A stretch of DNA of 64,000 bases from Phascolarctos cinereus. Lineage: Eukaryota > Chordata > Mammalia > Diprotodontia > Phascolarctidae. The notes below the pieces were generated by a model. That model was given only the letters and a program-made list of their open reading frames with translations, made no database searches and was not told the origin of the DNA. The stretch spans positions 6,998,501 to 7,062,500 of the forward strand of contig NW_018344058.1 of assembly GCF_002099425.1 (NCBI RefSeq), read 5' to 3'. Shown piece after piece: positions 58,000-64,000 of the stretch. Each line of letters begins with the position of its first letter. Position 1 is the stretch's first letter. Position numbers and translations under genes: made by a program.

Positions 58000-58212
58000 T
58001 TTTCATAGGATTATAGATCTAGAATCAGAAGGGACATCAGAGGATAACTATTCTAACCCCCTCATTTTACAGATGAGGAAATGGAAGCCCAAGTTGCCAA
58101 AGTGATTTGTCCAAGATCACAATGGCAGTAGTCATCAGATACAGCCCTCGAACACAGGGTCCTCTAACCACTAGAATCTCTGTTCTTTCCACTGTGCCAC
58201 ACTGTTCTTGAA
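58000..58212 (-). mobile_element. MON1-like SINE
   Basis: 'aggattatagatctagaatc', 'ctcattttacagatgaggaa' and 'ctttccactgtgccac'. Strand is by analogy. Confidence 0.68.
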
Positions 58213-58403
58213 TGTTATGGGACTATCTAGGTATTTGTTAAGTATGTTTTTCTTAACTGTAACATAGCACTCCCCTCCCCACACCACATTCTGTAAAACA
58301 AAATACTCCATAAAATAGCACCACCACTACCGAATCATTCTGTATATGCCTTCAACATAAGGCAGGAACATTAGATTTAAAAAAAAAATTTCCTCTAATT
58401 TTT

Positions 58404-58561
58404 ATTTATTTATTTATTTATTGGCAATTGGGGTTAAGTGACTTGCCCAGGGTCACACAGCTAGTAAGTGTCAAGTGTTTTTGCTCTGAGGCCGGATTTG
58501 AACTCAGGTACTCCTGACTTCAGGGCCCGTGCTCTATTCACTGTGCCACCTAGCTGCCCCA
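58404..58561 (-). mobile_element. WSINE1-type SINE, full length, with (ATTT)n tail
   Basis: The tail '(attt)n' is at 58404-58423, then 'ggcaattggggttaagtgac', 'gaggccggatttgaactc' and the head 'gccacctagctgcccc'. The 13-bp repeat 'gaacattagattt' (58366-58378 and 58562-58574) is the target duplication. This is the best reverse-strand copy. Confidence 0.93.
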
Positions 58562-58579
58562 GAACATTAGATTTTTTTA

Positions 58580-60340
58580 AAAATTATCAGAAAATGACTA
58601 ACTTTGCCTCCAAAAGGTTGATGTTATGGGTAGTGTCATATGAGTCACATTTTCATTGATTGTTGGAGGTCTCATGGGCCAGAATTTTTTGATGAACATT
58701 ATTACTAAAGAGAATCTAAGCACTTTGGGTAGCATGGTTATTATTTTGGATAGCTAATATCTTTACATTTAGTGCACCAGAGCAATAATTTAATCAATTT
58801 AAATGGAAGATTTGACAAAGCTTTCAGTTGGAGCCAACTGACTTAGATTAAGTAGCTTGTAATGTTCAACAATGTGTTAGGCAATGAGGAAACATATAAA
58901 AGATACAGTCCTTAGCCTGTAACCTGTATTCAAAGGAATGAAACTGGCATAGATTTTATCTAGTTCTTGAATTTTTAATTCACATGAAGTTCCAAGAATT
59001 GGTATTTTGCAGAGGAAACAAATTTGGCAGAGGAACAAATTCTATGTTACCTTCTACTTTCAAGGTAGAAGTTGCAGTAGGAGGAGGTAAGAGCTGAGAT
59101 CAGTGGTCTTAAATTATTGGCAAGGAGAGACCTATGTGAAGTATTTGAAAATAAGACAAAAGAGATGAAAATAATTGGAAAGTGTGGAATAAAAGGCTGA
59201 TGGGTGACCTACTAATGGTCTTCCTATATAGGAAAGTCCTTATTTGTGGATGATGGTGAAATATTTCACTAAAATTGGATAGGAAGAAATGCAATTCAAG
59301 CTATGGAAGAAAGTTTTAGAATACTGGAATAAGTTCTCCCAGTAAATGTATTATTTCCTTCTCACAGTACATGGAATAGACAGTTATCTGTTTGCCATAG
59401 CTTGTCATAGACCTGTATGGGAAGAATGATGATCAGGTGATCTGTTGAGCGTTCATACAACTCTGTAATTTTATGGAAACAAACATTCGGTTGAGAAATT
59501 TTGCAATCTCAAAATTTGTAGGCTTGAGGGCCTTTCCACATCCATTAGGAATATCTACTGGAAACAGGAGCACTGCATTTAGGAGCCTGGTACTTCTTTG
59601 TATGTACTCTACCTTGCATAGAGAATCCTGTTTCTATCTTTCTGGTATATTCTGTTCAACTTCAGAGACCATAGTCTATTCAAAGCCAGGGAACAATTCA
59701 ATTTGAGAATGCTCAAGCAATATAAAGGCCAAATTACCTATGACTTGATCCAAGTGAATGAATAAAACTCACAAGAAGGCCCTCATAGACATGTTTTGCT
59801 TACTTTTACTTTGAAAAAATGAGTTTGAAGGCCTTTATAGTCAGCTAGACTAGTTTGTAGTTGAATAGCATTAGGTTTAATTTTGTCTAACTCTTGTCGG
59901 GGTAAGGACCTTAATGATTTAATAACACCAAATGATTCTCTACCCTTGGGATCATCTGGCCATTCACAGATAGGCATGCTTTAGCATAGGCATAGGGGTC
60001 ATAACTTATAAATGGCTGGTTTTCAAACATTTTCCATCCACTTAACCTGCTGATAGCTGGGATTCCATGCTGTCAATAAATTTTTTTGGGAGTGGGACAG
60101 AAACAGGCTAGAATCTTTATATTATTGAGAAAAGAGGGAATGACTTTAGTCTATTTCATTTGTTCCAGCAGATAGCAAATGAGACATTAACAGAAGAGTA
60201 TATCTTAGGGACAAATTAATGACAATGACAATGACCACGATGATGATGAGAATAGGAAGTGAGATAGGAAGGGAAAAAGAGAAACTTGAAATGAATATTT
60301 GCTTGGGAAGAGATTGTATTAATAAACTACACTGCTCTGT
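58580..60340. other. Unassigned, largely unique-looking stretch
   Basis: No gene is supported. A weak L2-like patch lies at about 58865-58935. The - strand frame at 59977-59783 (64 codons) has no recognised domain. Confidence 0.4.
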
Positions 60341-60342
60341 GG

Positions 60343-60600
60343 ATAGTTGGTGCAGTATATAGAGTATTGAAATTGGAGTAAGGAAGACTTAAATTCAAAT
60401 TCTGGCTCAGGCACTTACTAGTTGGGTGACCCTGGGCAACTTACTTCAATAGTTTCCTCATCTATAAAATGGGGATAAAAATAACACCTACCTCCTCACA
60501 TTGTTGAGAGGATTACATGATAACGTGAGAGAACATATGCAAAATACTTTGCAAACCTTAAAGTTTTATATAAATGCTACCCACTATTATTACCCCCATT
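60343..60600 (+). mobile_element. MIR/THER-type SINE
   Basis: 'ggtgcagtatatagagtatt', 'gttgggtgaccctgggcaac', 'tcctcatctataaaatgggg' and 'ctttgcaaaccttaaag' with a 3' 'tattatt'. Confidence 0.85.
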
Positions 60601-60604
60601 AAAA

Positions 60605-62270
60605 AGCAAACAAACAACCTCTTGGATCTCAGTAGCATCAGTTTCTGTTATTGTTTTGAGACTTCCCATTGATGACCAAAGGGTCATGATCCCCACGGTG
60701 AGAAATACCAGCATACAGGTAGAGCACACTGTATGATTCTCTGGGCAGGAGACATGATAACAGGTTGAGGCTACCTGCTAATTAATACCCTTTTTCTTAT
60801 TTGCAGTTCTCTGCTCATGTCCTGAAACTAATTGGTTTCGAACAGTACAAAGTTCTCCGGTGACAGGCTCAAAATAAATAACTAAGCAACATCAATTTGA
60901 AAGCTAATACAATCTTCCAAGCATTTTTTTGTTCTTCTAGGGTTAAGTGACTAGCAAATTTTACTTCCTGTGAACTATTTTCCTGGGCTGGAGCCAAGGT
61001 CAGCATTGCAACACAACATGTTAATCCTCCATAAGCTTGACCTATAGCTACCCTTTGGTGTCACAGTGAAACCTTAAATACTATTGCATTGGATTTTCAG
61101 GGGTCCCTTTATTTCATGGGCCAGCAACTAGCCCATCCTAATGTTAAACAGCTGAGTTTATGGGTCAGCTACTCTTCACTTGCTAGAAATTGTGTGCTGT
61201 GAATCATACTCTCGACATTGTTTGCCTTTTTAGGCAAATACATGCAGAAAATAAGCTTCATCATCTTGTGGGTGAGACACCAGGGATGGCAATGCACCCT
61301 ATCGATACCAGCTAGTGCTTCTAGTTCTATCTGTCCCTGGAGAGTTGCTATCTGTCTCAGGAAAGTGTCTGGATGATCTGCTTACCAAGATGAAGGCTGT
61401 AATGTAGCTAGCTAAAATCATGGCTGCTCTAGGCATTCTAGATTGTGGGGGTGAAGCTTAGTGCTGACGTCAAAGGAAAAGGAAGGAGGAATGAGACGAA
61501 GATGCTGCCTAAAAGACTGTGTACTTTGCCTGGTCCTTTGGTATAATTCATTAACTTTTAAAAAGATTGTTCTGCAGTGGAAAAATAATGATATCCTTTT
61601 AACTGTTGTAGCTGCATCTGGTTGACAAGTCCAGCAGTCACATTGCCAGAGTTTGTTGTGTTTTAGTTAGGCTATACTTTACAGAGGGAAGAATGCATTT
61701 TAAAGTAGTTCTGCTGGCTATACTCATAGAGACAAACAATGGAACACATTATTCTTATAAATTAACAATTAACTGCATAGTGACCCCCTCTGGCAGATGA
61801 AAGGAGCAGTGCTGGCTGGTGGTTTCTGGAAAGAGCAACATCCAAGCCTTTGTCCCTAGAGGAAAGGTGGTGGCAGTTACTGACTTTGAAGGAAGGAAGA
61901 AGCAAACTAGGTGAAAAGGAAAAATGGAGGGGGGTGATGGTGGTGAATCTCAGGACTCCCAAGACCCCTTTCTGTGTAAAACAATAAAATTATTTTTATA
62001 CATCATTAATGGATCATTTTAATTTCTTTTAATTTTCAACCTCCCTTTCCCCCCAGTCCCAATTCACAGCAAAAGCAGACCTTTAATCAATGTACAGTTC
62101 AAATACAGAGAGAATTTTAGAGTGTTTGATCTTTGGTAATATGGCTGAAGCCTCTCTCCTTCTTACTACTCCCTCTCTTTAGATTTTTCCCTCCCTCCTC
62201 TCCATCTCTCTCCTCTGTTATTCTTCCTGTTTTTCTTTCCCCCTTCCCACTGTCTCCCCACCTTGCTCTC
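60605..62270. other. Unique-looking stretch with a candidate exon
   Basis: No recognisable repeat across most of it. It contains the exon candidate at 60807-60863. The segment at about 60900-61330 is complex and could be conserved noncoding DNA, which cannot be tested here. Confidence 0.4.
60807..60863 (+). CDS. Candidate terminal exon, unidentified gene
   Basis: A pyrimidine-rich tract ends in 'cttatttgcag' at 60806, a strong-looking splice acceptor. The next bases stay open for 18 codons, FSAHVLKLIGFEQYKVLR, to a TGA at 60861-60863, and an AATAAA lies at 60873-60878. The bases are not in a repeat I recognise. The peptide is not one I can name. Chance is a serious alternative: an 18-codon open run after an AG is common, and the polyadenylation signal is very close to the stop. 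No upstream exon was found in the window. Confidence 0.18.
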   Translation, partial: FSAHVLKLIGFEQYKVLR

Positions 62271-62274
62271 TTTT

Positions 62275-62465
62275 TTCTCTTCTTACTCCTTCTTTCTTTC
62301 TTTCTTCTTCCCTTTATTCTATCTTTCTCTCCCCCTCTGTTTCTCCTCCTCTCCTCCTCCTCCTCCTCCTCCTTCTTCATCTTCTTCTTCTTCTTCTTCT
62401 TCTTCTTCTTCTTCTTCTTCTTCTTCTTCTTCTTCTTCTTCTTCTTCTTCTTCTTCTTCTTCCTC
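62275..62465. repeat. (CTC)n and (CTT)n triplet array
   Basis: A pyrimidine-rich lead-in and (ctc)n run (about 62343-62372) precede about 27 near-pure ctt units (62381-62462). The long Ser-, Phe- and Glu-rich frames over this tract are artefacts. Confidence 0.97.
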
Positions 62466-62704
62466 CCCTCCTACTCTTTCTCCCTCTCCTTCCTGTTGTT
62501 CCTTTCTGTCTTTCTCTTCTATTCCATAAAAATGGGAACTAGAGGACCGAGGATGTTGATATTGGCAGATGGTGGAGGTAAGCAGGGAAAGCAGTACAAC
62601 AACAAGCTGCAAGAAACTTGGAAAAACAGTCCCTTCTCCGATGTGAGAGAGACTGGCTATGACCCTGATTCGCTGTGTAAGACCTCAAATGCCCAGTACT
62701 GCTA

Positions 62705-62972
62705 GATACATCTCCCTCTCTCCTCTGCTATTGCCACCATTTTAGCACAGACTGTCATCACCTCATGCCTGGATTATGCCTGCTGGTGGGTCTGCCTGCC
62801 TCAACTCTCTCCTTACACAAATCCCTTCTCCAACCTCGAAATTGAATTTCCTGATCATGTCACATCCCTACTCAACTCCTGCTCTTTTGCCTCTTTTTGT
62901 ATCCTAGTGCTAAGCACAGTACCTGGCACATAGCTGGTGCTTAATAAATGTTTATTGAATAGAATTGAATTG
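62705..62972 (+). mobile_element. L2 3' end
   Basis: 'gtcatcacctcatgcctgga' with 'ttatgcctgctggtgg' is the RT C-terminal motif. The tail is 'agcacagtacctggcacat' with 'ggtgcttaataaatgtttat' and 'gaattgaattgg'. An internal deletion joins the two parts. Confidence 0.85.
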
Positions 62973-62974
62973 GT

Positions 62975-64000
62975 AACACTTGAAGGTGTTATCCCAGCCC
63001 TCAAGCAAGTGAGGATTTTAGTTTCTTAGGGAGGAACTTGATCTAATCTTTGTTTTAAAAAATGAAGAAACTTTGTGTCATAAATCCATACCCATGAAGC
63101 CAATCACCTTCTGCTTCACCAAGGAATGTTATACTGGTCTACATTACGTGCAGCATAAGCAAATGGCACATGGGCTAATTTATACTGTCCTTAATGGGTT
63201 AACATTTGTCTCCTACCAGCTGCCATCTGGCAGGATGCAGCTCCAACTCTGTCACATCATCAGGTGGTATCCAGAATATAGGATGAGAGAGCGCAGCATC
63301 AGCCATTGTCATTTGCTTGGAAAGTACGTACATTTGCTTTGTGCCATTATCCTTGCTTGATTACATGACATGTCCTAATCCACAATTTCCCTTTATCTTC
63401 TCTGAGGTTGTCAGACGTACAGGCTCGTTCACAGTTGCACATTTTAAAAATTCCATGCTGGTTGATGATCGGATAGGAGGAGGAGGAAGTGACCGTGTTA
63501 TATTGTTAATAAATTAGTTTCATATACTAAGTATTTCTTTGCGACAAACCTGAGGAATTGACGATTTTAATACACAAAGACAAAATTTAGATAGAGAATT
63601 TAGGTTCTTAATTAAGTAAAATATGCAATCTCCAGAATGACAAAAAAGTTGGCAAATTCCACTTGGGAATGAATTGACTATGGATGAGACATAAACATTT
63701 TTTTTGAGGAAAGACATATATTTGGAAACATGCATTAAAGGTAGTAATTACCATTTAAGGACTATGCACAGGAAAATTTGCCTTAAATTATTTTCTGGTG
63801 CTAAGAGAAGTATTATCAGAAACACTTCTTATGTTTGGTTAAATCATAAAAATTATGACATTAATCTACTGCTATATATGCACATATATATACACACATA
63901 CATATATAGTTTTACCCCCGCCCCACATAACTCAGAAGGAAAGCAACTCTGAGGAAAACAGTTTGAAGATAACTGAGGACCCACTTACCATACCATTCAG
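62975..64000. other. Unique-looking stretch to the window end
   Basis: No named repeat is recognised. Bases 63073-63360 (+) carry a 95-codon frame without a known domain. The interval 63090-63330 has dense E-box-like words ('cagctgccatctgg') and 'cattgtcatttgc', which resembles a SOX/POU-type composite. It could be a conserved regulatory element. A short 'tatatgcacatatata' run lies at about 63873-63907. Confidence 0.35.

Noticed and set aside
59783-59977. 64-codon - strand frame with a somewhat protein-like look
   Set aside because: No family recognised; too short to call.
62117-62705. Long open frames over the 62-kb triplet array (up to 190 codons)
   Set aside because: Same artefact: low-complexity Ser/Phe/Glu runs from (ctt)n.
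63073-63360. 95-codon + strand open frame
   Set aside because: Composition is not protein-like in a way I recognise and there is no domain; the DNA may be conserved for other reasons.
1-64000. Endogenous retrovirus or LTR element
   Set aside because: I saw no paired LTRs or recognisable viral domains; direct repeats found here are explained by L1, SINE or local duplication.

Overview
Kind of sequence. This is AT-rich, CpG-poor, repeat-dense mammalian DNA, most likely from a marsupial and probably an Australian one. The best evidence is a tRNA-like SINE seen in several copies. It begins near 'gcagctaggtggcacagtgg', carries a core close to 'gtgtgaccctgggcaagtc', and ends in 'ccccaattgcct'. From memory this is the WSINE1-type ending of Australidelphian marsupials such as dasyurids, rather than the form seen in opossums. 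The dense mix of marsupial-style L1, long L2, RTE and CR1/L3 relics agrees. The family names are from memory and were not checked by a search.

Genes. I can support no complete protein-coding gene and no RNA gene. Long open frames are LINE relics, low-complexity frames across triplet repeats, or chance. The one host-exon candidate is weak: a short terminal exon at 60807-60863 on the + strand, with a good splice acceptor, 18 open codons, a stop and a nearby AATAAA. About ten of the L1 pieces lie on the - strand and only two on the + strand, while the L2 pieces are balanced. That would fit an intron or 3' flank of a + strand gene, but it is inference.

Layout. 0.5-6.7 kb is a stack of nested insertions: an old - strand L1 interrupted by a TA-flanked terminal-inverted-repeat element, three SINEs and a second L1, and containing a perfect 370-bp direct duplication. 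7-13 kb is mostly unassigned, with MIR/MAR1-type SINEs and an L2 piece. 13.6-14.9 kb is an L1 piece inside an L2 tail, flanked by direct repeats of about 98 bp. 15-22 kb has CR1/L3-like and RTE-like relics plus SINEs. 22.6-23.4 kb is the 5' part of an L1. 25.5-28.5 kb is a long - strand L2 that still shows endonuclease and reverse-transcriptase motifs. 29-31 kb has more L2. 31.6-33 kb is an RTE-clade LINE, 33.2-33.9 kb two L1 3' ends, and 34.1-38.2 kb a long old L1. 38.5-39.4 kb holds a triplet-repeat tract and a dispersed repeat. 42.4-43.6 kb has two tandem L2 3' ends joined by a (TATTG)n microsatellite. 46-55 kb has more L1, including a 1.9-kb L1 with matching flanking repeats and almost no ORF2, and an RTE-derived foldback hairpin at 51.24-51.47 kb. 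55-64 kb is the most unique-looking part and contains the exon candidate and possible conserved noncoding sequence.

These elements do not form a working system. The value of the window is as a record of layered retrotransposition. Repeat boundaries are read by eye and are mostly good to about 10-30 bp.
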